Part shown: positions 8,440-18,929 of the stretch, in pieces
Layout: each line of letters opens with the position of its first letter
How positions within the stretch are numbered: position 1 is the first letter of the stretch
Assembly (NCBI GenBank): GCA_963699015.1
Contig: CAVOSX010000001.1
Location: 1,302,001-1,366,000, forward strand
Direction of reading: 5' to 3'
From: PALSA-505 sp963699015
GTDB lineage: Bacteria > Actinomycetota > Actinomycetes > Streptosporangiales > Streptosporangiaceae
DNA length: 64,000 nt
The notes under the pieces: model-generated
Databases searched by the model: none
What the model was told of the DNA's origin: nothing
Seen by the model: only the letters and a program-made list of their open reading frames with translations
Made by a program: the position numbers and the translations under genes

Positions 8440-9752
8440 GACGCGTCCGGGACCATCCTGGCCGCCGCGGCGGCGACGTGCGCGGGCAGGTCCTCCGCGT
8501 CGCCGAGCGCGGCCAGCGGCGGCAGCGCGGCCGCCAGCGCGTCCCTGGTGCACTCGACGACGTTGACCAGGCGCAGGAACGGGAGCACGGACAGGCCCGC
8601 GGTATGCCGGGCCGACCCGCCGGTGGGCAGCACGTGGTTCGAGCCGGCCAGGTAGTCACCCAGCGAGACCGGCGCGTAGGGCCCGGCGAAGACCGCGCCG
8701 GCGTTGCGCACCCGCCGGGCGAGCTCGCCCGCCCGCTCGGCGTGGATCTCCAGGTGCTCGGGCGCCCACGCCTCCGCGACGGCGAGGGCAGCCTCGATGC
8801 TGTCGGTGATCACCTGCGCGGACTGGCCCGCCAGCGCTCGCTCGACCCGGTCGCGGTGCGCGGCACGGCCGGCCGCCGCGGCCAGTTCGCGGCCGACCCG
8901 GTCGGCCAGGCCGGCATCGGGCGTGATCAGCAGGCAGGCGGCGAGCGGGTCATGCTCGGCCTGCGCGACGAGGTCCGCGGCCAGGTAGCCGGGCCGGGCG
9001 CCGGCATCGGCCACGATCGCTATCTCGGTGGGCCCGTTCTCGCCGTCGGTGCCGACCACCCCGCGCAGCACGCGCTTGGCCGCCGCCACGTAGACATTCC
9101 CGGGGCCGGTGATCACGTTGACGGCGGGGCACTCGTCCGTCCCGTAGGCCAGCATGGCCAGCGCCTGGGCCCCGCCGGCCGCGTGCACTTCGGTGACCCC
9201 GAGCAGGGCGCAGGCGGCCAGCACGGCCGGGTGCGGCAGGCCGCCGTGCGCCGCCTGCGGCGGGGACGCGACGGCGATCTGCGCTACCCCGGCGACCTGA
9301 GCGGGCACCACGTTCATGACCACCGAAGACGGGTAGGCGGTCAGGCCGCCCGGCACGTAGACGCCGGCCCGGCTGACCGGGACGAACCGCCCGGTGACGG
9401 TCAGCCCGGCAGCGACCGCGGTCGTGGTGTCCGCGCGCAGCTGCGCGCGGTGCACCAGGGCGGTGCGCCGGGCCGCCTCCTCCAGGGCCGCCCGCACGCC
9501 GGGGTCCAGCTTGCCCAGCGCGTCGTCCAGCGCCTGCCCCGGCACCCGGGTGGCGGTCAGCTGCACCCCGTCGAACCTGCGGGTGTACTCGCGCACCGCG
9601 GCGGCGCCGCGGCGCCGCACGTCCTCGCATACCGGCCGGACCTGCTCGGCCGCGGCCGCCACGTCGAGGACGGCCCTGGGCAGTACGCCCTGCAGGCTGG
9701 CCCGGGTCAGCGCCTGCGGCCCCCGGCCCCGCAGGTCGATGCGGCGAAGCAT
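8436..9752 (-). CDS. hisD: Histidinol dehydrogenase
   Basis: HisD catalyses the last two steps of histidine synthesis, the NAD- and zinc-dependent oxidation of histidinol to histidine. At 438 residues it is of normal length. It contains ITGPGNVYVAAAKR, GPTEIAIVAD, AQAEHDPLAACLLIT (zinc His/Asp) and YLAGSNHVLPTGGSAR. It is the first gene of a minus-strand run hisD-C-B-H-priA-hisF in which almost every junction is a four-base overlap, so one transcript is likely. Its promoter should lie in the 150-base gap shared with the divergent gene at 9903. Confidence 0.97.
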   Translation of the reverse strand: MLRRIDLRGRGPQALTRASLQGVLPRAVLDVAAAAEQVRPVCEDVRRRGAAAVREYTRRFDGVQLTATRVPGQALDDALGKLDPGVRAALEEAARRTALVHRAQLRADTTTAVAAGLTVTGRFVPVSRAGVYVPGGLTAYPSSVVMNVVPAQVAGVAQIAVASPPQAAHGGLPHPAVLAACALLGVTEVHAAGGAQALAMLAYGTDECPAVNVITGPGNVYVAAAKRVLRGVVGTDGENGPTEIAIVADAGARPGYLAADLVAQAEHDPLAACLLITPDAGLADRVGRELAAAAGRAAHRDRVERALAGQSAQVITDSIEAALAVAEAWAPEHLEIHAERAGELARRVRNAGAVFAGPYAPVSLGDYLAGSNHVLPTGGSARHTAGLSVLPFLRLVNVVECTRDALAAALPPLAALGDAEDLPAHVAAAAARMVPDAS

Positions 9753-9902
9753 TGGCTCAGCTTATCCGGGCCGTCCCGCAACGTGGTCGGCTCGTCCCGC
9801 ATCGCGGACAGCCGCGGGCAACGGCGCGTGGTGGCGGGCGCGGCGGCGGGGCACATGGCAGGCTGGGGACCCAGCGTCCGATCGATGTGGGGTGAATTGC
9901 CA

Positions 9903-11586
9903 GTGATCATGCAGCCCGGCCTGGACAGCCAGCCGGACCTCGCCTTCACCGTGCTGGCCGGCGATTATCTCGATGACCGGGCCGAACGTCATCCGCAGCT
10001 GGCCACCGAGCTCGGCGACCACCGGCACGACGCGCGGCTGCCCGATTTCTCCGCCGCCGCGAGCGCGGGCGAGCGCCGGGCCCTGGACGGTTTCGCCGCC
10101 AGGCTCGCGGCGATCGACGTGGCTGCACTGTCGGCCGAGCACCAGGTGGACGCGCGCATGCTGGCCAACTCGGTAGCCCTGCGGATCTTCGAACTCGACG
10201 AGCTGCGGGAGCGAACCTGGAACCCGCTGGCGGCCAATCCCGGCCGGGCCATCCACGCGCTGCTGCAGCGGGATTTCGCTGCGTTGCCGGAACGGCTCGC
10301 CTCGGTGGCCGGCGGCTCGCCGGGGTCCCGGAGCTGCTGGCCACGGCCCGCGGCCGGCTGGGACCGATGCCTAGGGTCCACCTGGAAACCGCCATCGGGC
10401 AGTTCTCCGGCACGATCGACGTGGTCAGCACCGAGGTAGACGCCGCGCTGGAGGCCGCGCCCGGCTGCCGGCGGCTGATCGAGTCGGTGCGCCCGGCCGC
10501 GCTCGAAGCGCTGGTCGAGCACCGGCTCTGGCTGTCGGCGCGGCTGGACGATGGCGAGGACAGCTTCGCCGACCCGCGGATCGGCCCGGAGCGGTTCGCC
10601 CGCAAGCTGTCGCTCACGCTGGACGCCGAGGCCGACGCCGGCGCCATCCTGGCCCGGGCGCACGCCGATCTCGACCGGGTCAGCGAGGAGATGGCCGGCC
10701 TGGCCGCCGAGCTGGCCGGACCCGGGCAGGCGGCCGCCGGCGGAGCGGTGGCCCGGCAGGTCCTCGACCGGCTCGCGGGCGACGCCGTTGACGATGCGAC
10801 GATCCTGGAGTTCTGCCGCCGGGCGCTCGCCGCGCAGGCCGGCTTCGTCAACGAGGGCCAGCTCGTCACCATGTACGACGATCCGGTCGAGGTGATCGAG
10901 ATGCCGGAGATCGCGCGCGGGGTCGCGGTGGCGTACTGCGATTCGCCCGGACCCCTCGAGCCCGCGCCGATGCCGACGTTCGTCGCGGTCTCTCCCCGCC
11001 GGCCGACTGGCCGCCGCAGCGGGTCGCCTCGTTCTACCGTGAGTACAACCGGCACATGGTGCAGGACCTGATGGTGCACGAGGCGATGCCGGGCCATTAC
11101 CTGCAGCTCCAGCACTCCCGGCGTTTCGACGGCTCGGCGACCGCGCTGCGCGCGGCGCTGCGGTCCGGGTCCTTCGTCGAGGGCTGGGCGGTCTATGCCG
11201 AGCAGCTGATGGCCGACCATGGCTATCCGGGCGAGGGCGACCCGCGCGCGGTGCGCATGCAGCAGCTGAAGATGCAGCTCCGCATGATCATCAATGCCAT
11301 CCTCGACGCCCGGGTGCACGGCCAGGGGATGACCGAGGCCGAGGCGATGACCCTGATGACCGGGCGCGGCCACCAGGAAGAGGGCGAGGCCGCGGGCAAA
11401 TGGCGGCGGGCGCTGCTCACCTCGGCCCAGCTGTCCACCTACTACGTCGGATACACCGAGGTGGCCGACCTGGCCGCCGGGCTCACGGCGGCGCGGCCGG
11501 GGCAGTCCGAGCGAGAGCGGCACGACAGCATGCTGGCCCACGGATCGCCGCCGGTCCGGCACCTGCGCACGCTGCTCCAGGTCTGA
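9903..11586 (+). CDS. DUF885-family putative zinc peptidase, two frameshifts
   Basis: The protein of about 560 residues belongs to the DUF885 family, with a metallopeptidase-like motif HEAMPGHYLQLQH and the downstream glutamate of SGSFVEGWAVYAEQL. A substrate is not known. The N-terminal third (AFTVLAGDYLDDRAERHPQL), the middle (RVHLETAIGQFSGTIDVV) and the C-terminal zinc region lie in three different frames. A missing base near 10312 (GGCCGG run) and another near 11000 explain both breaks. Adding them restores LAGVPELLATARGRLG and a continuous protein. GTG 9903 or ATG 9909 can be the start. I favour sequencing errors over decay because all three parts keep good coding character. Confidence 0.82.
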
Positions 11587-11636
11587 CCGGGCCGGTCACC
11601 GCGGGCCGGTCACCGCCGGCCGGTCACCGCTGGCCG

Positions 11637-12314
11637 TCAGCCGACGGGGTCGATCCCGCTGACCTCGTCGCCCTCGGGCCGGGCCGGCCCGGGCCGTGCC
11701 CGCGCGGCCGCCTCGGTCCGCCTGCGGTCGATCGCCTGGCTGACCACCTCGACGGACCCGACCAGCAGCCCCACGAACAGCGGCCAGAACGCGAGCGCGC
11801 CGTGCCCGCCGAGGACCAGCGGCTCGCGCAGCCGGGTGCCTGCCGGGCTCGTGGCCAGCTGAGCCCGGAACCCGGCGAGCCCCTGCCGCTGCCCGATCCA
11901 CATGGCCAGCCAGGACCCGGCCACGCCGCCGAGCAGCAGCCCGGCCAGCGGCAGCGCGCCGTACCTGCGCACCGCGACCAGGTAGCCGGCCAGCCCGCAG
12001 GTCAGCCCCGCGACGGCGGTCAGCAGGCAGAACCACGCATCGGCCACGATGAACGCGTCGGTCTCCGAGTTCAGCACGTAGGCGACGCCCCGGCCCTGCA
12101 CGACCAGCAGCGCCCTGGGCGCGACGGCGGACCAGATGAGCCCGGTCAGCAGGCCAAGCAGCGCACTCGCCGCCACGGCGGCGATCAGCGCGAGAAGCGC
12201 CCAGCGTAGTCTGGGCGGTATGCGTCCGGGACCCGGACCAGCGTCCGAGCCCGGAACCGCGGCGGGTCCAGGACCGCGGCGTGGCGCGTCGGGGTACTGG
12301 CCGGATTGCGTCAT
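11637..12314 (-). CDS. DUF2567-like multi-pass membrane protein
   Basis: This predicted membrane protein of 225 residues has a Pro/Gly-rich N-terminus (residues 1-38). It then has four hydrophobic segments near 40-62, 88-112, 118-138 and 165-185, followed by a basic cytoplasmic tail. The overall form resembles actinobacterial DUF2567 proteins of unknown function. I chose the ATG at 12314 (MTQSGQYPDA) because the longer frame to 13001 is antisense to the ABC transporter gene. It is divergent from that transporter, with about 110 bases between the starts. Confidence 0.75.
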   Translation of the reverse strand: MTQSGQYPDAPRRGPGPAAVPGSDAGPGPGRIPPRLRWALLALIAAVAASALLGLLTGLIWSAVAPRALLVVQGRGVAYVLNSETDAFIVADAWFCLLTAVAGLTCGLAGYLVAVRRYGALPLAGLLLGGVAGSWLAMWIGQRQGLAGFRAQLATSPAGTRLREPLVLGGHGALAFWPLFVGLLVGSVEVVSQAIDRRRTEAAARARPGPARPEGDEVSGIDPVG

Positions 12315-12423
12315 CTTCCGCAGCAGCGTACGTGACGGCGGCCCCGGACTGCGCGCTGCACCCGGCGCTTTACATGACCCGCACGGGATGGGAAATTGGT
12401 TAGCCATCTGACTGGGGGAAGGG

Positions 12424-13452
12424 ATGATCGAGGCTCGCGACCTGACCAAGCGCTTCGGCCCGAAGGTGGCCGTGGACCATCTGTCGTTCACGGTCGAGCC
12501 GGGCCGCGTCACCGGCTTCCTCGGGCCGAACGGGGCTGGCAAGTCGACCACGATGCGGCTGGTGCTCGGGCTCGACCTGCCGCACGGCGGAACCGCGACG
12601 ATCAACGGCCGGCGGTACCGGGACCTGCCAAGCCCGCTGCGGACGGTGGGCGCGCTGCTCGAGGCCCGGGCCGTGCACACCGGCCGCTCCGCGTTCAACC
12701 ACCTGCTGTTCCTGGCCCAGACCCAGGGCCTGCCGCGCGGCCGCGTGCAGGAGGTGATCGACCTGGTCGGGCTGACCGCGGTGGCGGGCAGGCGGGCTGG
12801 CGGGTTCTCGCTCGGGATGAGCCAGCGGCTCGGCATCGCCGCCGCGCTGCTCGGCGATCCGCAGGTACTCGTGCTGGACGAGCCGGTGAACGGGCTCGAC
12901 CCGGAGGGGATCCTGTGGATCCGCAACCTGATGAAGTCGCTGGCCGCCGAGGGCCGCACCGTGTTCGTCTCCAGCCACCTCATGAACGAGATGGCCGTCA
13001 CCGCTGATCACCTGATCGTGATCGGCCGGGGCAAGCTCATCGCCGACTGCGGTACCCAGGAGTTCATCGCCAGTAGCGCGGAGCAATCGGTGCTGGTGCG
13101 CACCCCGGACCCGGACCGGCTGGCCGCCGCGATCACGGCGGCGGGCGGCAGCGTCACGGTGGCGGACCGCAGCACCGCGGACCCGGGCGGGCCGCCAGCC
13201 GACGGCGCGACCGCGCTCGCCGTGACCGGGATGCCGGCGGCGCGGATCGGTGAGCTCGCCGCGGCCGCCTCGGTGGTGCTGCACGAGCTGACGCCGCGGG
13301 TGGGCTCGCTGGAGGAGGCATTCATGGAGCTGACCGCCGATAGCGTGGAATACGGTCAGCCGGGCCAGCGGGCCGTCGCCGGCCGGGGCGCCGGATCCGC
13401 GGTCGCCGGACCCGCGGCCACGGGCTCCGCGTCCGCAGGGCAGGACCGGTGA
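12424..13452 (+). CDS. ABC transporter ATP-binding protein (drug or bacteriocin export type)
   Basis: This is a cytoplasmic ATPase subunit of 342 residues. It shows Walker A GPNGAGKSTTMRLVLG (about residues 35-50), the signature FSLGMSQRLGIAAAL, Walker B VLVLDEPVNGLDPEG and the switch region VSSHLMNEMAVTADHL. The C-terminal 100 residues resemble the DUF4162-like extension of CcmA/DrrA-type exporters. A Gly/Ala-rich tail runs into the next gene, which starts by a GTGA overlap. The exported substrate cannot be inferred. Confidence 0.92.
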   Translation: MIEARDLTKRFGPKVAVDHLSFTVEPGRVTGFLGPNGAGKSTTMRLVLGLDLPHGGTATINGRRYRDLPSPLRTVGALLEARAVHTGRSAFNHLLFLAQTQGLPRGRVQEVIDLVGLTAVAGRRAGGFSLGMSQRLGIAAALLGDPQVLVLDEPVNGLDPEGILWIRNLMKSLAAEGRTVFVSSHLMNEMAVTADHLIVIGRGKLIADCGTQEFIASSAEQSVLVRTPDPDRLAAAITAAGGSVTVADRSTADPGGPPADGATALAVTGMPAARIGELAAAASVVLHELTPRVGSLEEAFMELTADSVEYGQPGQRAVAGRGAGSAVAGPAATGSASAGQDR

Positions 13453-14288
13453 CGTCGGCCGCGCCGGCCCGCCCGGCCCCCGTATCGCCACCCCCGGCCC
13501 GCCGGGCCGGATTCGGGCACCTGCTGCTCAGCGAGTGGACGAAGATCCGCTCCGTGCGCTCGACCCTCTGGTCGCTGATCCTGCTGGTCGTGCTCACGCT
13601 GGGCATCACCGTCCTGATCACCGCCATCACCTCGGCCCAGTGGAACAAGATCGGCGCGGCGTCGCGGGCGCAGATCAGGCTCGACCCCACCAGCGGAATC
13701 CTCAGCGCCGGCCTGCAGTTCGGCCAGCTCACGATCATCGTGCTCGGCGTGCTCGTGATCACCAGCGAGTACTCCACCGGCGTCATCCGCGCCTCGCTGC
13801 TCGCGGTACCGCGCAGGCTGCCCATGCTCGCGGCCAAGGCAGTCGTGTTCACCGCGATCACGCTCGTGCTCGGCGAGATCGTCATGTTCGCCTCGTTCCT
13901 CATCGGCGCGGCGATCCTGCACAGTCACGTCCCGGTGTCGCTCAGCACCCCCGACGTCGCCCGCGCGGTCCTCGGCGGCGGGCTCTACCTGGCCGTGCTG
14001 GGCTTGTTCGCCCTGTCGATCGGCGCGCTGGTCCGGCACACCGCGGGCGCGATCACCGGCGTGATCGCCTTCGTCATCGTGCTGGAGCCGCTATCCACGC
14101 TGATCCCCGGCAGCTGGGGCGATCACGTCCACGACTACCTGCCGACCGCGGCCGGACGGCTGATCATCTTGACCGGGCACACCTCCGGCCAGGTGCTTTC
14201 CGCCTGGCAGGGCTTCGGCGTGTTCTGCCTGTGGACCGCGGCCCTGCTCGCCGCGGCCGGGGTCCTGCTCGTGCGCCGCGACGCCTGA
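13449..14288 (+). CDS. ABC-2 type transporter permease
   Basis: This protein of 279 residues has a cytoplasmic N-terminus (GHLLLSEWTKIRSVRSTLWS, the usual opening of ABC-2 permeases in this group). About six membrane segments follow at roughly 38-60, 95-118, 140-165, 178-200, 205-225 and 250-272. It overlaps the ATPase gene by four bases and must pair with it. The family is known for export of antibiotics, lipids or peptides. Nothing in the sequence narrows this down. Confidence 0.9.
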   Translation: MTSAAPARPAPVSPPPARRAGFGHLLLSEWTKIRSVRSTLWSLILLVVLTLGITVLITAITSAQWNKIGAASRAQIRLDPTSGILSAGLQFGQLTIIVLGVLVITSEYSTGVIRASLLAVPRRLPMLAAKAVVFTAITLVLGEIVMFASFLIGAAILHSHVPVSLSTPDVARAVLGGGLYLAVLGLFALSIGALVRHTAGAITGVIAFVIVLEPLSTLIPGSWGDHVHDYLPTAAGRLIILTGHTSGQVLSAWQGFGVFCLWTAALLAAAGVLLVRRDA

Positions 14289-14297
14289 CGCGGGCCG

Positions 14298-15299
14298 GTG
14301 ACCGCGGACCTTCTCACGCTCGTCGTCGGCGCGGCGTTCAGCCTGGCCGCGAGCGCGATCCTGGTCATCCGGATCGAACGCCTCGGCGAGCGCCTCAAGC
14401 TCACCGAGGCCATGCTCGGGCTGGTCGCCGCGCTGGCCGCCGACGCGCCCGAGATCACGTCCGCCGCCACCGCACTCGCCCGCGGCCAGCACGCCGTCGG
14501 GGTGGGCGTCGTGCTCGGCTCGAACGTGTTCAACCTGGCCGCCTTGCTCGGCCTGGGCGCGGTCGTGGCCGGGCGGATCGCCCTGCACCGCCGCGTCGTC
14601 GCGCTGGAGGGCGCGGTCGGCCTGTGGATGGCCGCGGTCAGCATCTGCGCCCTGGCCGGCCTCATCGGGCCGCGGACCGGGCTGGTCTTGGTGCTGCTGG
14701 TCCTGCTCCCCTACGCCTGGCTGTCCGCGCTGCGCGCCCCGCATCGCACCCGGGTCCGGATCCCGCCGCGTGTGCGCCGCTGGCTGGCCGAGGCTCTGCG
14801 CGAGGAGGAACAGGAGGAAGGTCCCGCCCTGCACCCGTCCGCTGGCCGGCCGTCCGACGCGGTCAGCGCCGTTACCGGCGCGGTAGCCCTGGTGATCGTG
14901 GTGGTAGCCAGCGTGGCCATGGAACACGCAGCCACCAGCCTGGGCACCAGCCTGGCCATCCCCGGCATCGTCACCGGCGGCATCGTGCTGGCCGCAATCA
15001 CCAGCCTGCCGAACGCCGTGACCGCGGTCTACCTGGCCCGCCGCGGCCGGGGCGCCGCGACCCTCAGCGAGGCCATGAACAGCAACACCCTCAATGTGGC
15101 CTTCGGCCTGTTCCTGCCCGCCGCCCTCACCGGCCTGGCCGTCGGCGGCAGCGCCGCCGAGGTCGCCGCCTGGTACGCCGCCATGACCCTTGCCGTCCTG
15201 GTCGTGGCATTCCTCCAGCGCGGCGTGTCCCGCCCCGCCGGCGCGCTCATCATCGCGGCCTACGCCGCCTTCGTCGCCATCCTCGTTACCACCACCTGA
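14298..15299 (+). CDS. Sodium/calcium exchanger-like membrane antiporter
   Basis: The 333-residue integral membrane protein carries two inverted alpha-repeat segments typical of the CaCA family. The first is APEITSAATALARGQ followed by GVVLGSNVFNLAALLG. The second is SLPNAVTAVYLARRG followed by SEAMNSNTLNVAFGLFL. The two halves are joined by a basic, charged cytoplasmic loop near residues 150-195. In typical CaCA proteins the repeats read GNAPE and G(T/S)S, and here variants are seen (DAPE, TSLPN), so the ion may differ. The gene begins 9 bases after the permease stop and may be cotranscribed. Confidence 0.85.
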   Translation: MTADLLTLVVGAAFSLAASAILVIRIERLGERLKLTEAMLGLVAALAADAPEITSAATALARGQHAVGVGVVLGSNVFNLAALLGLGAVVAGRIALHRRVVALEGAVGLWMAAVSICALAGLIGPRTGLVLVLLVLLPYAWLSALRAPHRTRVRIPPRVRRWLAEALREEEQEEGPALHPSAGRPSDAVSAVTGAVALVIVVVASVAMEHAATSLGTSLAIPGIVTGGIVLAAITSLPNAVTAVYLARRGRGAATLSEAMNSNTLNVAFGLFLPAALTGLAVGGSAAEVAAWYAAMTLAVLVVAFLQRGVSRPAGALIIAAYAAFVAILVTTT

Positions 15300-15353
15300 C
15301 CGACCCGGCCGCGAACACCGCGCTCATCCGGACGAGGACAAGCCCCCGCTGCG

Positions 15354-18300
15354 CTATCCCGCGCAGGCAGGACCCAGCAGCTGCTTGAGATCTCCGAGCA
15401 GCGCAGCTGAAGGCGATACGCGCAGTTTGTTGTCCAGGCGCACGATCGTGGTCTGCTGCCTACCGCAAAGACGCAGATGAACCTCGGTCACTCCCGGATG
15501 CGTGCGAAGCACGTCCCGCAGCTGCTCCACGACCGGGCCCACGCAGCGGTCGACCGGCATCTCCACCACGAAAGGGCCGCCGTCACCCGGGGTGGTGTCC
15601 GGCACCTTCACGTCCATCGCGATCAGCTTCGGCGTCTCGTCCCGCCGGTCCAGCCGGCCCTTGACCACGACGATGGCGTCCTCGGCGAGGTGGCTGGCGC
15701 AGGCCTGGTAGGTGGCCGGGAAGAACAGCACCTCGATCGCGCCCTCGAGGTCTTCGAGCGTGGCCGACGCCCAGGCGGCGCCCTGCCTGGTGACCTTGCG
15801 CTGCAGGCCGGACAGGATCCCGCCTACACAGACCACCTGGCCGTCCGGGCGCTCGCCCGGCCTGCCCCGCTCGGCCTCGCCGAACCCGGCGGCGGGCTCG
15901 GCGGAGCCGATCAGCTGCGCGAGGGAACAGTCGGTCCCGGCGGCGAGCACGTGCTCGAGGCCGAGCAGCGGGTGGTCGGAGACGTACAGGCCGAGCATCT
16001 CGCGCTCGAAGCCGAGCAGGACGGCCTTCTCCCACTCGCCGCCCGGGACCGGGACATCGAACATGGTCTCGGTCTCGGTGTCCCCCTCGAACAGCGAGAA
16101 CTGGTTGTTGGCCTCGTTGCGCTTGACGTCGATCACCTGGTCCACGGCCTGCTCGTGGATGAGCACCAGGCCCTTGCGCGGGTGGCCCAGGGAATCGAAC
16201 GCGCCCGCCTTGACCAGCGACTCGATGACGCGCTTGTTGCAGACCGTGACCGGCACCTTGCGCAGGAAGTCGGAGAAGCTGGTGAACGCGCCCTTGGACC
16301 GCCGGGTCGCGGCGATCGCCTCCACCACGTGGATGCCGACGTTGCGGACCGCTGCCAGGCCGAACCTGATGTCGTGGCCGACCGGCGTGAAGTTGGCCGC
16401 GGACGCGTTCACGTCCGGCGGCAGCACCTTGATGCCCATCCGCCGGCACTCGCTGAGATACAGCGCGGACTTGTCCTTGTCACCGGAGATCGAGGTGAGC
16501 AGGGCGGCCATGTACTCGGCAGGGAAGTTCGCCTTCAGGTAGGCGGTCCAGTAGCCCACCATCGCGTAGCAGGCCGCGTGCGCCCGGTTGAACGCGTAGT
16601 CGGAGAACGGGACCAGGACATCCCAGATCGCCTTGATCGCGGAGTCGGTGTAGCCGTTCGCCCGCATGCCCGACGCGAACGGTTCGAACTCCTTGTCGAT
16701 GATCTCCTTTTTCTTCTTGCCCATGGCCTTGCGCAGCAGGTCGGCCTTGCCGGGCGTGTAGCCGGCCAGCTTCTGCGCCGTGGACAGCACCTGCTCCTGA
16801 TAGACGATCAGGCCGTAGGTGTCGTCCAGGATCTCGGCCAGCGGCTCGGCCAGCTCGGGGTGGATCGGCGTGATCGGCTTGCGGCCGACCTTGCGGTCGG
16901 CGTACTCGTTGTGCGCGTTCGCGCCCATCGGGCCTGGCCGGTAGAGGGCGTTGACCGCGACGATGTCCTCGAACCGGTCCGCGTGCATGGAGCGCAGCAG
17001 CGCGCGCATCGGGCCGCCGTCGAGCTGGAACACGCCCAGCGTGTCGCCGCGGGCCAGCAGCTCGTAAGTGGGCTTGTCGTCCAGCGGCAGGGTCTCCAGC
17101 ACGATGTCCTGCCCGCGGTTGTCCCCGATGCCGGTGACGGCGTCGTCCAGCACGGTCAGGTTGCGCAGGCCCAGGAAGTCCATCTTGAGCAGGCCGAGTG
17201 CCTCGCACGCGGGGTAGTCGAACTGGGTGATGATCGCGCCGTCGGCCTCGCGCTTCCACACCGGAATGTGGTCCATGACCGGCTCGCTGCTCATGATCAC
17301 GCCGGCCGCGTGCACGCCGGCCTGGCGGATCAGCCCCTCCAGGCCGCGCGCGGTGTCGAGCACCTGCCGGACCTCGGTCTCGGCCTCGTAGAGTGCGCGG
17401 ATCTCGCCCGCCTCGCCGTACCGGGCGTGCGTCGGGTCGAACACCCCGGCCAGCGGGATGTCCTTGCCCATCACCGCGGGCGGGAGGGCCTTGGTGATCC
17501 GGTCGCCGAGCGCGTACGGGAAGCCGAGCACCCGGGCGGCGTCCTTCACCGCGGCCTTGGCCTTGATCGTGCCGTAGGTGATGATCTGCGCGACCCGGTC
17601 GTCCCCGTACTTCTCGGTGACGTAGCGGATCACGTCGCCGCGCCTGCGCTCGTCGAAGTCGATGTCGATGTCGGGCATCGAGATGCGCTCGGGGTTGAGG
17701 AACCGCTCGAACATCAGCCCGTGCGCGACCGGGTCCAGGTCGGTGATGCCGAGCGCGTAGGCCACCATGGACCCGGCGGCCGAGCCGCGGCCGGGACCGA
17801 CCCTGATGCCGGCCGCCTTGGCCCAGTTGATGAAGTCGGCCACCACCAGGAAGTAGGAGCAGAACCCCATCTGCGTGATCACGCCGATCTCGTACTCGGC
17901 GCGGCTCCTGCGCTCCTCGTCGTAGCCGCCGGGGAAGCGGCGGTCCATGCCGAGCCAGATCTGGCCGCGCAGCCAGCCTTCCTCGGTCTCGCCGTCGGGT
18001 ATCGGGAAGCGGGGCATCAGGTTCTGCTTGGCGAAGCCCACCTCGCAGCGCTCCGCGATCAGCAGGGTCGAGTCGCAGCCTGCCTGCCACTCGGCGTCGG
18101 CGGCGACCGCGCGCATCTCGGCCGGGGACTTCACGTAGTAGCCGCTGCCGTCGAACTTGAACCGGCCAGGGTCGGCCAGGTTGGACCCGGTCTGCACGCA
18201 GAGCAGCACCTCATGCGCCTGCGCGTCGCCGGGGCGGGTGTAGTGCGAGTCGTTGGTGACGACGAACGGGAGCGCGAGCTCGGCCGCGATCGTGCGCAGG

Positions 18301-18929
18301 CCGTCACGGACCTTGCGCTCGATGTCCAGGCCGTGGTCCATGATCTCGACGAAGAAGTTGTCGGGGCCGAAGATGTCGCGGTAGCCGGCGGCCGCGTCGA
18401 TGGCCTGCTGGTACTGGCCGAGCTTGAGCCTGGTCTGTACCTCGCCGGACGGGCAGCCGGTGGTGGCGATGATGCCCGCGGAGTGGGCGGCCAGCAGCTC
18501 GCGGTCCATCCGCGGCTTGCGGAAGAAGCCCTCCAGGGAGGCGAGCGAGGACAGCCGGAACAGGTTGTGCATGCCCTCGGTGGTCTCGGCGAGCAGCGTC
18601 ATGTGGGTATACGCGCCGGCCCCCGAGATGTCGTCGGAGGCCTGGGAGGGGCTGCCCCAGCGCACCGGCTGGCGGTGCTTGCGGTGCTCGGGGGCGACGT
18701 AGGCCTCGATCCCGATCACCGGCTTGATGCCGGCCGCGGTGGCCTTCGCCCAGAAGTCATAGGCACCGTAGAGATTGCCGTGGTCGGTCATGGCGATGGC
18801 CGGCATGCCGTCCTGCTCGCACTGGCTGAACAGGTCCTTCAGCCGGGCCGCGCCGTCCAGCATCGAGTACTCGGTGTGCACGTGCAGGTGGACGAACGAG
18901 GCCCGGGTCCCCGCCGCGGCAGCCGCCAT
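15354..18929 (-). CDS. dnaE: DNA polymerase III alpha subunit
   Basis: This is the replicative DNA polymerase catalytic subunit, 1191 residues, complete and uninterrupted. The N-terminal PHP domain starts HLHVHTEYSMLDGA. The polymerase core has GPGRGSAAGSMVAY and the catalytic aspartates in MPDIDIDFDERRR. The fingers/tau-binding region includes YQEQVLSTAQKLAGY, and a C-terminal OB fold is seen around VCVGGILSGLQRK. A GAAGGAGG ribosome-binding site lies 14 bases before the ATG. The stop is close to the convergent exchanger gene. The antisense strand is open over nearly the whole length, an effect of the high GC content. Confidence 0.98.
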   Translation of the reverse strand: MAAAAAGTRASFVHLHVHTEYSMLDGAARLKDLFSQCEQDGMPAIAMTDHGNLYGAYDFWAKATAAGIKPVIGIEAYVAPEHRKHRQPVRWGSPSQASDDISGAGAYTHMTLLAETTEGMHNLFRLSSLASLEGFFRKPRMDRELLAAHSAGIIATTGCPSGEVQTRLKLGQYQQAIDAAAGYRDIFGPDNFFVEIMDHGLDIERKVRDGLRTIAAELALPFVVTNDSHYTRPGDAQAHEVLLCVQTGSNLADPGRFKFDGSGYYVKSPAEMRAVAADAEWQAGCDSTLLIAERCEVGFAKQNLMPRFPIPDGETEEGWLRGQIWLGMDRRFPGGYDEERRSRAEYEIGVITQMGFCSYFLVVADFINWAKAAGIRVGPGRGSAAGSMVAYALGITDLDPVAHGLMFERFLNPERISMPDIDIDFDERRRGDVIRYVTEKYGDDRVAQIITYGTIKAKAAVKDAARVLGFPYALGDRITKALPPAVMGKDIPLAGVFDPTHARYGEAGEIRALYEAETEVRQVLDTARGLEGLIRQAGVHAAGVIMSSEPVMDHIPVWKREADGAIITQFDYPACEALGLLKMDFLGLRNLTVLDDAVTGIGDNRGQDIVLETLPLDDKPTYELLARGDTLGVFQLDGGPMRALLRSMHADRFEDIVAVNALYRPGPMGANAHNEYADRKVGRKPITPIHPELAEPLAEILDDTYGLIVYQEQVLSTAQKLAGYTPGKADLLRKAMGKKKKEIIDKEFEPFASGMRANGYTDSAIKAIWDVLVPFSDYAFNRAHAACYAMVGYWTAYLKANFPAEYMAALLTSISGDKDKSALYLSECRRMGIKVLPPDVNASAANFTPVGHDIRFGLAAVRNVGIHVVEAIAATRRSKGAFTSFSDFLRKVPVTVCNKRVIESLVKAGAFDSLGHPRKGLVLIHEQAVDQVIDVKRNEANNQFSLFEGDTETETMFDVPVPGGEWEKAVLLGFEREMLGLYVSDHPLLGLEHVLAAGTDCSLAQLIGSAEPAAGFGEAERGRPGERPDGQVVCVGGILSGLQRKVTRQGAAWASATLEDLEGAIEVLFFPATYQACASHLAEDAIVVVKGRLDRRDETPKLIAMDVKVPDTTPGDGGPFVVEMPVDRCVGPVVEQLRDVLRTHPGVTEVHLRLCGRQQTTIVRLDNKLRVSPSAALLGDLKQLLGPACAG